From Streptomyces silvae (GTDB lineage: Bacteria; Actinomycetota; Actinomycetes; Streptomycetales; Streptomycetaceae), in NCBI RefSeq assembly GCF_016745505.1, contig NZ_JAERUC010000143.1, forward strand, positions 17,934-81,933: a DNA stretch of 64,000 nucleotides. Direction: 5' to 3'. Each line of letters starts with the position of its first letter. Positions within the stretch are counted from its first letter, which is position 1. Positions 6,844 through 14,276 of the stretch are shown one piece after another. Made by a program: the position numbers and the translations under genes. The notes below the pieces were generated by a model that was given only the letters and a program-made list of their open reading frames with translations, was not told the DNA's origin and searched no databases.

Positions 6844-8226
6844 TCAGCAGCCCAGGAGGCGGGAGCCGAGGTAGCTCTGGATCTGGTCCAGGGAGACGCG
6901 CTCCTGCTTCATGGTGTCGCGCTCGCGCACGGTGACCGCGTTGTCGTCGAGGGTGTCGAAGTCGACGGTGACGCAGAACGGCGTGCCGATCTCGTCCTGG
7001 CGGCGGTAGCGGCGGCCGATGGCGCCCGCGTCGTCGAACTCGATGTTCCAGTTCTGCCGCAGGTCGGCGGCGAGGCCCTTGGCCTTCGGCGACAGCTGCG
7101 GGTTACGGGACAGCGGCAGGACGGCGACCTTGACCGGCGCGAGGCGCGGGTCGAGGCGCATCACGGCACGCTTCTCCATGACGCCCTTGGCGTTGGGGGC
7201 CTCGTCCTCGCTGTACGCGTCGAGGAGGAAGGCCAGCATCGCGCGGCCGACACCGGCCGCCGGCTCGATGACGTACGGCGTGTAGCGCTCGCTCTTCTCC
7301 TGGTCGAAGTAGGAGAGGTCCGTGCCGGACGCCTTGGAGTGCGCGGTGAGGTCGTAGTCCGTGCGGTTGGCGACGCCCTCCAGCTCGCCCCACTCGCTGC
7401 CGCCGAAGCGGAAGCGGTACTCGATGTCGGCGGTGCGCTTGGAGTAGTGGGAGAGCTTCTCCTGCGGGTGCTCGAACCAGCGCATGTTCTCCTCGCGCAT
7501 GCCGAGGCCCGTGTACCAGTTCCAGCGCTGCTGCATCCAGTACTCCTGCCACTCCTCGTCCTCACCCGGCTTGACGAAGAACTCCATCTCCATCTGCTCG
7601 AACTCGCGGGTGCGGAAGATGAAGTTGCCCGGAGTGATCTCGTTCCGGAAGGACTTGCCCATCTGCGCGATGCCGAACGGGGGCTTCTTGCGCGAGGTCT
7701 GCTGCACCTGGCCGAAGTTGGTGAAGATGCCCTGGGCGGTCTCGGGGCGCAGGTAGGCGACCGAGCCGGAGTCCTGGGTCGGGCCGAGGTGGGTGGAGAG
7801 CAGGCCGGAGAACTGCTTGGGCTCGGTGAAGGTGCCCTTGTTACCGCAGTTGGGGCAGTTGAGGTCGGCGAGGCCGTTGACCGGGGGCTTGCCGTGCTTC
7901 TCCTCGTACGCCTCCTCCAGGTGGTCGGCGCGGTAGCGCTTGTGACAGGAGGTGCACTCGGTGAGCGGGTCGGAGAACGTGGCGACGTGGCCGGACGCGA
8001 CCCAGACCTCGGGGGCCAGGATGACCGACGAGTCGAGACCGACCACGTCCTCGCGCGAGGTGACCATGTAGCGCCACCACTGGCGCTTGAGGTTCTCCTT
8101 CAGCTCGACGCCCAGGGGCCCGTAGTCCCAGGCGGCCTTCTGGCCACCGTAGATCTCACTGCAGGGATAGACGAAGCCACGGCGCTTGCTCAGGCTGACG
8201 ATGGTGTCGATCTTGTCGGCGGCCAC
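6844..8226 (-). CDS. glyS: Glycyl-tRNA synthetase (class II, single-chain type)
   Basis: Charges tRNA-Gly with glycine in the cytoplasm. The 460-residue protein begins AADKIDTIVSLSKRRGFVYP and has YGPLGVELKENLKRQWW, a zinc-binding pair of CxxC knuckles (CTSCH and CPNC), motif 2 FRNEITPGNFIFRTREFEQ and motif 3 near VGRAMLAFLLDAY; the anticodon-binding domain ends the chain. GTG 8226 is chosen because it gives the exact family length and is preceded by GAAGAG; the open frame continues upstream without homology. Transcribed away from znuA. Confidence 0.96.
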   Translation of the reverse strand: MAADKIDTIVSLSKRRGFVYPCSEIYGGQKAAWDYGPLGVELKENLKRQWWRYMVTSREDVVGLDSSVILAPEVWVASGHVATFSDPLTECTSCHKRYRADHLEEAYEEKHGKPPVNGLADLNCPNCGNKGTFTEPKQFSGLLSTHLGPTQDSGSVAYLRPETAQGIFTNFGQVQQTSRKKPPFGIAQMGKSFRNEITPGNFIFRTREFEQMEMEFFVKPGEDEEWQEYWMQQRWNWYTGLGMREENMRWFEHPQEKLSHYSKRTADIEYRFRFGGSEWGELEGVANRTDYDLTAHSKASGTDLSYFDQEKSERYTPYVIEPAAGVGRAMLAFLLDAYSEDEAPNAKGVMEKRAVMRLDPRLAPVKVAVLPLSRNPQLSPKAKGLAADLRQNWNIEFDDAGAIGRRYRRQDEIGTPFCVTVDFDTLDDNAVTVRERDTMKQERVSLDQIQSYLGSRLLGC

Positions 8227-8311
8227 GGTGCTCTCTTCATTACGACGGCGGAACTGGACAGGTGGGCGGCGCGAACGCCTCGGTGAGGGATGACGTGCGG
8301 GCGAATACCCC

Positions 8312-8342
8312 AGATTACCGGCGGGCGCACCCCCCATATCAA
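8312..8342 (-). promoter_or_regulatory. Candidate promoter of glyS
   Basis: TTGATA (8337-8342) and TAATCT (8312-8317) on the minus strand, 19 bases apart, giving a leader of about 80 bases before glyS. I see no T-box features in that leader. Confidence 0.4.
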
Positions 8343-8398
8343 ATCGGTGGGGCGCATCGCGGTCACCGGGTCCGGATCCGGGCATCTCATCAGCCTTG

Positions 8399-8428
8399 TT
8401 GACAATCGTTTCCACTTTTGTTGAAAAT
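8399..8428 (+). promoter_or_regulatory. Promoter of the znu operon
   Basis: A perfect -35 TTGACA (8399-8404) and a -10 GAAAAT (8423-8428) are 18 bases apart. Transcription would begin at or next to the ATG at 8436, so the message should be leaderless. Confidence 0.6.
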
Positions 8429-8436
8429 GACTGTCA
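8400..8436. promoter_or_regulatory. Two Zur boxes at the znuA promoter
   Basis: TGAAAATGACTGTCA (8422-8436) differs from the known Streptomyces Zur box TGAAAATGATTTTCA at two positions; TGACAATCGTTTCCA (8400-8414) differs at four. Their centres are 22 bases apart, on the same face of the helix, and they cover the -35, the -10 and the transcription start. Zinc-loaded Zur bound here would block RNA polymerase. Confidence 0.75.
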
Positions 8437-9416
8437 TGAACGTACGTCGCCTCATACCCACAGCCGCCGTCGCCGGAGCAGTCGCGCTCGGCCTCACCGC
8501 GCTCTCCGCCTGCTCCTCCTCCGACGCGGCCGAGGGCGGGAGCGACGGCAAGCTGGACGTGGTGGCGTCCTTCTACCCGATGCAGTTCCTGGCGGAGGAG
8601 ATCGGCGGGTCCCACGTCTCCGTCACCACCCTCACCAAGCCGGGCACCGAGCCTCACGACCTGGAGCTCTCCCCCCGGCAGATCGGCGGCCTCGGCGACG
8701 CCGACTACATCCTCTTCCTCAAGGGCGTCCAGCCCGCCGTGGACGACGCCGTCGCCCAGGCCGGCGTGAAGAACACCGTGGACGCGGCGAAGCTCACCAC
8801 GCTGGAGAACCACGGCTCCGAGGTCGAGGGCCACGACCACGCCGAGGGCGAGGAGCACGAGGACGAGGAGCACGGGCACGAGGGCGAGGAGGCCGGCCTC
8901 GACCCGCACATCTGGCTGGACCCGGTGAAGTACGCCGAGGTCGCCGAGGGCGTGGGCAAGTCCCTGGAGAAGGCCGACCCCGACCACGCCGCCGACTACC
9001 GCAAGAACACCGAGAGCCTGGTCGCCGAGCTGAACACGCTGGACAAGGCCTACGAGACCGGGCTGAAGAACACCGCGACGAAGACCTTCATCACCACGCA
9101 CTCCGCCTTCGGGTACCTCGCCGAGCGCTACGGCCTCACCCAGGAGGGCATCGCCGGCATCGACCCCGAGGCCGAGCCCAGCCCGGCCCGCATCGACGAG
9201 ATCCACTCCGTCGCCGAGAAGAACGACGCGACCACCGTGTTCTTCGAGACGCTCGCCAGCGACAAGACCGCGAAGACGCTGGCGAAGGACCTCGGCCTGA
9301 AGACCGGCGTCCTGGACCCGCTGGAGGGAATCACGGACAAGTCCGCGGGCGCTGACTACATCGAGGTCATGCAGTCCAACCTCTCCGCGCTCCAGAAGGC
9401 CCTCGGCGCGAAGTGA
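8436..9416 (+). CDS. znuA: Zinc ABC transporter, substrate-binding lipoprotein
   Basis: Extracellular zinc-binding lipoprotein that delivers zinc to ZnuB. The 326-residue protein has a twin-arginine-free signal peptide ending in the lipobox LSAC, with Cys26 as the lipid-modified residue. It shows the cluster A-I fold: zinc ligands in EPHDLELSP, HIWLDPV and TTHSAFGY, a late acidic FFETLASD, and a His/Asp/Glu-rich loop between residues about 125 and 155. ATG 8436 is preferred to the in-frame ATG 8427 because the promoter predicts a transcript starting at 8436. First gene of znuA-znuC-znuB, controlled by Zur. Confidence 0.94.
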   Translation: MNVRRLIPTAAVAGAVALGLTALSACSSSDAAEGGSDGKLDVVASFYPMQFLAEEIGGSHVSVTTLTKPGTEPHDLELSPRQIGGLGDADYILFLKGVQPAVDDAVAQAGVKNTVDAAKLTTLENHGSEVEGHDHAEGEEHEDEEHGHEGEEAGLDPHIWLDPVKYAEVAEGVGKSLEKADPDHAADYRKNTESLVAELNTLDKAYETGLKNTATKTFITTHSAFGYLAERYGLTQEGIAGIDPEAEPSPARIDEIHSVAEKNDATTVFFETLASDKTAKTLAKDLGLKTGVLDPLEGITDKSAGADYIEVMQSNLSALQKALGAK

Positions 9417-9457
9417 CCCCCGCAGCACCCGAACCCGCAGCAGCACCGGAGGCGATC

Positions 9458-10234
9458 ATGCCCGAGCCCAGTACGCCAGAACCCGTGATCAGCATGCGCG
9501 GAGCCACGGCGACGCTCGGCGCGCGCCCGGTGCTGCGCGGTGTCGACCTCACCGTCCACCGCGGCGAGGTCGTGGCGCTGCTCGGCGCCAACGGATCCGG
9601 CAAGTCCACCGCCGTACGCTCCGTCATCGGCCAGGTGCCGCTCACCGGCGGGACGGTCGAGCTGTTCGGCACCCCGCTGCGCCGCTTCCGCCACTGGGCG
9701 CGCGTCGGCTACGTACCGCAGCGCACCACGGCGGCCGGCGGTGTCCCCGCCACGATCCGCGAGGTCGTCGCCTCCGGACGGCTGTCCCGTACGAAGCTCA
9801 GGCTGCCGGGGCGGGCGGACCGGGCGGCGGTGGACCGGGCCATCGAGCTCGTCGGCCTCTCCGACCGCGCCAAGGACTCCGTGAACGCCCTCTCCGGCGG
9901 TCAGCACCAGCGGGTGCTGATCGCCCGCGCGCTCGCCGCCGAGCCCGAGGTGCTGATCATGGACGAGCCGATGGCCGGCGTCGACCTGGCCAGCCAGGAG
10001 ATCCTCGCCTCGACGCTGCGCGAGCAGGTCGCCGGCGGGGCGACGGTCCTGCTCGTCCTGCACGAGCTCGGCGCCCTGGAGCCCCTGATCGACCGGGCGA
10101 TCGTCCTGCGCGACGGCTGCGTCATGCACGACGGGCCGCCCCCCGAGGCCGTCGGCCAGCACGCGCTGCCCGGCCACGACCACGTACACCCCCACGCGGC
10201 CTCCGAGCCCGTCCGGACGGGACTGCTGACCTGA
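9458..10234 (+). CDS. znuC: Zinc ABC transporter, ATP-binding protein
   Basis: Cytoplasmic ATPase that powers zinc import through ZnuB. The 258-residue protein has Walker A GANGSGKST, Q-loop YVPQR, signature LSGGQ, Walker B VLIMDEP and switch histidine in VLHELG. ATG 9458 has GGAGG six bases upstream; an in-frame GTG at 9413 overlapping the znuA stop would add 15 residues of low-complexity Pro/Ala. The C terminus carries a short histidine-rich tail (HDHVHPH), common in zinc-pathway proteins. The stop is two bases from the znuB start. Confidence 0.94.
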   Translation: MPEPSTPEPVISMRGATATLGARPVLRGVDLTVHRGEVVALLGANGSGKSTAVRSVIGQVPLTGGTVELFGTPLRRFRHWARVGYVPQRTTAAGGVPATIREVVASGRLSRTKLRLPGRADRAAVDRAIELVGLSDRAKDSVNALSGGQHQRVLIARALAAEPEVLIMDEPMAGVDLASQEILASTLREQVAGGATVLLVLHELGALEPLIDRAIVLRDGCVMHDGPPPEAVGQHALPGHDHVHPHAASEPVRTGLLT

Positions 10235-10236
10235 TC

Positions 10237-11133
10237 ATGCTGGAATTCCTGAACCCCCCCTTCATGCAGCGGGCCCTGCTCGCGGCCGTCCTGGTCGGCA
10301 TCACCGCGCCCGCCATCGGCATCTACCTGGTCCAGCGCCGCCAGGCCCTCATGGGCGACGGCATCGGGCACGTCGCGATGACCGGTGTCGGCCTCGGCTT
10401 CCTGCTCTCCACCAACCCGGTCTGGATGGCGACGCTCGTCGCCGTGGCCGGCTCGGTCGTGATGGAGCTGATCCGCTGGTACGGACGCACCCGCGGCGAC
10501 ATCGCCCTGGCCATGCTGTTCTACGGCGGCATGGCGGGCGGGGTGATGCTGATCAACCTCTCCGACACCGGCTCCAACGCCAACCTGACCTCGTTCCTCT
10601 TCGGCTCCCTGTCGACGGTCTCCGAGGAGGACGTCACCGCGATCCTCGTGCTGGCCGCCTTCGTGGTGCTGGTCACCGTCGGGCTGCGGCGGCAGCTGTT
10701 CGCGGTCAGCCAGGACGAGGAGTTCGCCCGGGTCACCGGCCTGCCGGTGCGCGCGCTCAACCTGCTGGTCGCGGTGACGGCCGCGGTCACCGTCACCGTG
10801 GCGATGCGGGTCGTCGGCTTGCTGCTGGTCAGCGCGCTGATGGTGGTGCCGGTCGCCGCCGCGCAGCAGATCTCGAAGTCCTTCAAGGTGACGTTCGTCC
10901 TGGCCGTCGTCATCGGCACGGCCGTCACCCTGGCCGGCACCGTGACCTCGTACTACCAGGACGTCCCGCCCGGCGCGACGATCGTGCTGCTGGCCATCGC
11001 CGCGTTCATCGTGCTCACGGCGCTCGCCACGCCGCTGGCCCGCAGGCGGGCCCGGGACCGCGGGAGCGAGGCGGACCGGTGCACCCTGGAGGTACCGGCG
11101 GCCCGCCCGGCCCCGGACGACGTCTCGGTGTGA
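10237..11133 (+). CDS. znuB: Zinc ABC transporter, membrane permease
   Basis: Integral membrane channel of the zinc importer, 298 residues with about eight or nine hydrophobic helices. Family features seen are LVQRRQALMGDGIGHVAMTGVGLG near the start, the VSQDEEFARVTGLPVR cytoplasmic loop and VVGLLLVSALMVVPVAAA. The start is two bases after znuC, implying translational coupling. The last 35 residues are a charged cytoplasmic tail. Confidence 0.94.
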   Translation: MLEFLNPPFMQRALLAAVLVGITAPAIGIYLVQRRQALMGDGIGHVAMTGVGLGFLLSTNPVWMATLVAVAGSVVMELIRWYGRTRGDIALAMLFYGGMAGGVMLINLSDTGSNANLTSFLFGSLSTVSEEDVTAILVLAAFVVLVTVGLRRQLFAVSQDEEFARVTGLPVRALNLLVAVTAAVTVTVAMRVVGLLLVSALMVVPVAAAQQISKSFKVTFVLAVVIGTAVTLAGTVTSYYQDVPPGATIVLLAIAAFIVLTALATPLARRRARDRGSEADRCTLEVPAARPAPDDVSV

Positions 11134-11198
11134 CCGTGCGGACGGGCCGGGCTGGCACAATGGCCCGACATACGTACGGGCGACACGAGGAGGCAGCT

Positions 11199-11669
11199 GT
11201 GGCGACGGCGCCGATCAGTGGCACGAACGCGGCTCCGGTACGCGGCCGGTCCACCCGGCAGCGGGCGGCGGTCGCGGCGGCGCTCGACGAGGTCGACGAG
11301 TTCCGCAGTGCCCAGGACCTGCACGACGTGCTCAAGCACCGGGGCGACTCGGTCGGACTGACCACGGTCTACCGCACGCTCCAGTCCCTCGCCGACGCGG
11401 GCGAGGTCGACGTGCTGCGCACCACGGACGGCGAGGCCGTCTACCGGCGCTGCTCGACCGGTGACCACCATCACCATCTGGTCTGCCGCGTCTGCGGCAA
11501 GGCCGTCGAGGTGGAGGGGCCCGCCGTGGAGCAGTGGGCGGAGACCATCGCCTCGCAGCACGGCTATGTGAACGTGGCCCACACGGTGGAGATCTTCGGG
11601 ACCTGCTCGGACTGCGCGACCGCCAAGGAGCGCACGGGCACCAAGGACCCCGCCGGCTCCGAGGACTGA
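11199..11669 (+). CDS. zur: Zinc uptake regulator, Fur family
   Basis: Zinc-sensing repressor of 156 residues. The winged-helix N-terminal domain includes STRQRAAVAAALDEVDEFRSAQ and TTVYRTLQSLADAGEV; the dimer domain has HHHHLVCRVCG and a CSDC knuckle that supply structural and sensory zinc ligands, plus HTVEIFG. GTG 11199 follows GAGGAGG at good spacing. It lies 65 bases downstream of znuB, separated by a candidate -10 (CACAAT, 11156-11161), so it may be both co-transcribed and independently expressed. Its obvious target is the twin box at 8400-8436. Confidence 0.93.
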   Translation: MATAPISGTNAAPVRGRSTRQRAAVAAALDEVDEFRSAQDLHDVLKHRGDSVGLTTVYRTLQSLADAGEVDVLRTTDGEAVYRRCSTGDHHHHLVCRVCGKAVEVEGPAVEQWAETIASQHGYVNVAHTVEIFGTCSDCATAKERTGTKDPAGSED

Positions 11670-11694
11670 GCCCCGGGCGCGGGACGAACGCTTC

Positions 11695-11725
11695 GGAGGG
11701 GGCCCCGGTGACCGGGGCCCCCTCC
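11695..11725. terminator. Bidirectional terminator between zur and uppS
   Basis: A perfect 31-base palindrome-type hairpin, GGAGGGGGCCCCGGT paired to its complement around a central G. It lies 26 bases past the zur stop and 9 bases from the uppS stop, so it ends both converging genes. Confidence 0.8.
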
Positions 11726-11733
11726 GCGCGGTG

Positions 11734-12546
11734 TCAGCCCTTGCTGATCTCCTCGGCGCCGCCGAAGCGCCGGTCGCGCCGGGCGAACTCCAGGCAGGCG
11801 TTCCACAGGTCGCGGCGGTCGAAGTCCGGCCACAGGACGTCCTGGAAGACCATCTCGGCGTACGCGCTCTGCCAGATCAGGTAGTTGGACGTGCGCTGCT
11901 CGCCGCTGGGGCGCACGAAGAGGTCCACGTCCGGCATGTCCGGGTAGTAGATGTACTTCGCGAACGTCTTCTCGTTGACCTTGGAGGGGTCGAGCTTCCC
12001 CTCGGCGACGTCCTGGGCGATGCGCTGCGCGGCGTCGGCGATCTCGGCCCGGCCGCCGTAGTTGACGCAGAAGTACAGCGTCATCTTGTCATTGTTCTTG
12101 GTCTGCTCCTGGGCGACCTGGAGCTCCTGGACGACGGACTTCCACAGCTTGGGCATGCGGCCGACCCAGCGGATACGGATGCCGAGCTCGTCCATCTCGT
12201 CGCGGCGGCGGCGGATGACGTCCCGGTTGAAGTTCATGAGGAACTTCACCTCGTCCGGCGAGCGCTTCCAGTTCTCCGTGGAGAACGCGTACAGCGAGAG
12301 GTTCTTGACGCCCATCTCGATGCAGCCCTTGAGGACGTCCATGACGACGCCCTCACCGACCTTGTGGCCCTCGGTGCGCGGCAGCCCCCGCTCCTTGGCC
12401 CAGCGGCCGTTCCCGTCCATCACGACGGCGACGTGCTTGGGCACCAGCTCGCCGGGGATCTTCGGCGGGGTGGCGCCGGAGGGGTGCGGCTCGGGGGTCT
12501 TGTACTCACGCCGGTTACGGCCGCCGAGCATCCCGCGTACTGCCAT
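11734..12546 (-). CDS. uppS: cis-Prenyl (undecaprenyl-type) diphosphate synthase
   Basis: Condenses isopentenyl diphosphate units into the long-chain Z-polyprenyl diphosphate that carries cell-wall precursors. The 270-residue protein has catalytic VVMDGNGRWAKERGLPR, EGHKVGEGVV, SLYAFSTENWKRSPDEV and the closing DLFVRPSGEQRTSNYL and WQSAYAEMVF motifs. ATG 12546 has GAGAGAAG upstream. It follows recO by 22 bases and is likely co-transcribed with it. Confidence 0.94.
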   Translation of the reverse strand: MAVRGMLGGRNRREYKTPEPHPSGATPPKIPGELVPKHVAVVMDGNGRWAKERGLPRTEGHKVGEGVVMDVLKGCIEMGVKNLSLYAFSTENWKRSPDEVKFLMNFNRDVIRRRRDEMDELGIRIRWVGRMPKLWKSVVQELQVAQEQTKNNDKMTLYFCVNYGGRAEIADAAQRIAQDVAEGKLDPSKVNEKTFAKYIYYPDMPDVDLFVRPSGEQRTSNYLIWQSAYAEMVFQDVLWPDFDRRDLWNACLEFARRDRRFGGAEEISKG

Positions 12547-12568
12547 GGGCTTCTCTCGTCTCCCTGTG

Positions 12569-13315
12569 TCACTTTTCCACGTACCGCAGCGAGCGCAGAC
12601 CGCGCTCCAGATGCCAGTGCAGATAGGCGGACACGAGCCCGCTCCCCTCCCTGACATGACGCGCCTCGGACGCGTCCGCCGTCTCCCAGTCACCGGTGAG
12701 CAGTGCGCTCAGCAGTTCGACGGCCTCAGCCGAGGGTACGACGCTGCCGGGCACCCGGCAGTCGCCGCATATGACGCCGCCCGCCGCGACGGAGAAGAAC
12801 CGGTTCGGACCGGGCATTCCGCACTTGGCGCAGTCGACGAAGCTGGGGGCGTAGCCGTTGACCGCCAGGGAGCGCAGCAGGAACGCGTCCAGGATGAGGT
12901 TCGGCGCGTGCTCGGCGCGGGCGAGGGTGCGCAGCCCGCCGACGAGCAGCAGGTACTGCTGGACCGCGGGCTCGCCCTCGTGGTCGGTGAACCGCTCGGC
13001 GGTCTCCAGCATCGCGGTGCCGGCGGTGTAGCGGGCGTAGTCGGAGACGATGCCGCCGCCGTACGGAGCGATCGTCTCGCTCTGCGTGCACAGCGGGAGG
13101 CCGCGGCCGATCAGCTCGCTGCCCCGGGCGAAGAACTGCACGTCCACATGGGAGAAGGGTTCGAGCCGCGCCCCGAACTTGGACTTGGTGCGGCGCACCC
13201 CGCGCGCGACGGCGCGCACCCGCCCGTGGCCGCGCGTCAGGATCGTGATGATCCGGTCGGCCTCGCCCAGCTTCTGCGTGCGCAGCACGACGCCGTCGTC
13301 CCGGAACAAGCTCAT
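12569..13315 (-). CDS. recO: DNA repair protein RecO
   Basis: Loads RecA and anneals single strands in the RecFOR recombination pathway. The 248-residue protein opens with the OB fold SLFRDDGVVLRTQKLGEADR, and a four-cysteine zinc site (CAKCG and CGDC) lies in the C-terminal half. ATG 13315 is preferred over the ATG three codons earlier because that triplet overlaps a -10-like GACAAT placed seven bases before 13315. Forms a short operon with uppS. Confidence 0.94.
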   Translation of the reverse strand: MSLFRDDGVVLRTQKLGEADRIITILTRGHGRVRAVARGVRRTKSKFGARLEPFSHVDVQFFARGSELIGRGLPLCTQSETIAPYGGGIVSDYARYTAGTAMLETAERFTDHEGEPAVQQYLLLVGGLRTLARAEHAPNLILDAFLLRSLAVNGYAPSFVDCAKCGMPGPNRFFSVAAGGVICGDCRVPGSVVPSAEAVELLSALLTGDWETADASEARHVREGSGLVSAYLHWHLERGLRSLRYVEK

Positions 13316-13322
13316 GCACCCC

Positions 13323-13328
13323 ATTGTC
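13323..13328 (-). promoter_or_regulatory. Candidate -10 element of recO (leaderless)
   Basis: GACAAT on the minus strand, seven bases before the ATG at 13315; no Shine-Dalgarno sequence is visible. Confidence 0.4.
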
Positions 13329-13372
13329 GCCCACCGGGGCGCGTGGAGGGCCCGCCAGGGGCTCCGGGAGCC

Positions 13373-14074
13373 CTACGAAGGCGTACGCGCGGCCTCCAGC
13401 AGCTTCGCCGTGTCCGTGGGGCAGAGCTGGAGCGCGCTGCCCACCGTGGTCAGCACCTCGCGCTCCGCCTGGCTGTACGGGCCGTCGGCGAGCGCGATCC
13501 TGGCGCCCCGCAGCAGGATCGCCTCGCGGCCGGGCACGGCCAGGTGCGGGGCGAGCGGCTTCAGGACCTCGTGGAGCTCGATGGCGAGGGCGGCGCCGCA
13601 GGCGTCGGCCGCCGGGTCGGTGCCGTCGCCGGCCCCGGTGTCGGCGGCGAGCACCTCGACGATGGTGAAGAGCTGCTCCTGGGAGCAGTCGTCGAGCCCC
13701 GCGTCGCGGACCGTGGCCGCCGCCGTCTCCAGGACCGTACGGGAGGTGGTGCCGCCCGCGGCGAGGACGGCGAGCGTGACGGTGTGCACGGCCTCCCGCA
13801 GCATCGCCGAGAAGCGGGTGGTGGTGGGGTGGTCGAGGGCGTCGGGCGCGTAGTGCGTCCCGCAGGCGGCGCATTCGACGACGGGGCCGGCGCTCCCCCG
13901 GGACAGCAGCGGCAGCCCGAGGAGGGTGAGGCGGTGACGCCCGGTGAGGCGCCGGTAGTTGCGGTCGCCTCCGCAGCACGGGCAGAAGAACTCGCCGTCG
14001 CCGACGGCTTCCCAGACGGTACGGATGCCGTAGATGCGCAGTTTTATGGCGCGTTGTCCTTTGGCTGTCCGCAC
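13373..14074 (-). CDS. TerB-family protein with N-terminal zinc ribbon
   Basis: A 233-residue cytoplasmic protein. The N terminus has a zinc ribbon built from FFCPCCGGDRNY and CAACGTHY; the rest is an all-helical TerB-like (tellurite-resistance) domain with the acidic helix ending IALADGPYSQAEREVL. GTG 14074 is preceded by GGAGG eight bases upstream. TerB domains are thought to be metal-dependent scaffolds in stress and phage-response systems; no other ter gene is present here, so a real role in tellurite resistance is not implied. Confidence 0.75.
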   Translation of the reverse strand: MRTAKGQRAIKLRIYGIRTVWEAVGDGEFFCPCCGGDRNYRRLTGRHRLTLLGLPLLSRGSAGPVVECAACGTHYAPDALDHPTTTRFSAMLREAVHTVTLAVLAAGGTTSRTVLETAAATVRDAGLDDCSQEQLFTIVEVLAADTGAGDGTDPAADACGAALAIELHEVLKPLAPHLAVPGREAILLRGARIALADGPYSQAEREVLTTVGSALQLCPTDTAKLLEAARTPS

Positions 14075-14186
14075 GTCGCACACCTCCGTAACGCCACGGC
14101 AACATTGCCGCGTAGGACGTGATGTTAGCCACATGCGTGATGTGGCGTCAGCATCCCGGAGGTCAAAACCCCGGGATATGGCCGAA

Positions 14187-14215
14187 CCCCGCCCACCCTT
14201 GGCGGGTGAACGGGG
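14187..14215 (-). terminator. Hairpin downstream of leuA
   Basis: Outer stem CCCCG/CGGGG and inner stem CACCC/GGGTG with loop TTGGC, separated by a two-base internal loop. It lies about 60 bases beyond the leuA stop. Confidence 0.5.
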
Positions 14216-14276
14216 CTCTCGGGCCGGGTGGTTCAGCGGCGTATCGGACGGATGTCCGGAATGCCGCGTGAGGGGG

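Noticed and set aside
8227..8342. T-box riboswitch before glyS
   Set aside because: The short leader has no T-box sequence or terminator/antiterminator pair.
13373..14074. Tellurite resistance locus
   Set aside because: Only a TerB-like domain with a zinc ribbon is present; no terC, terD or terZ neighbour supports that function.
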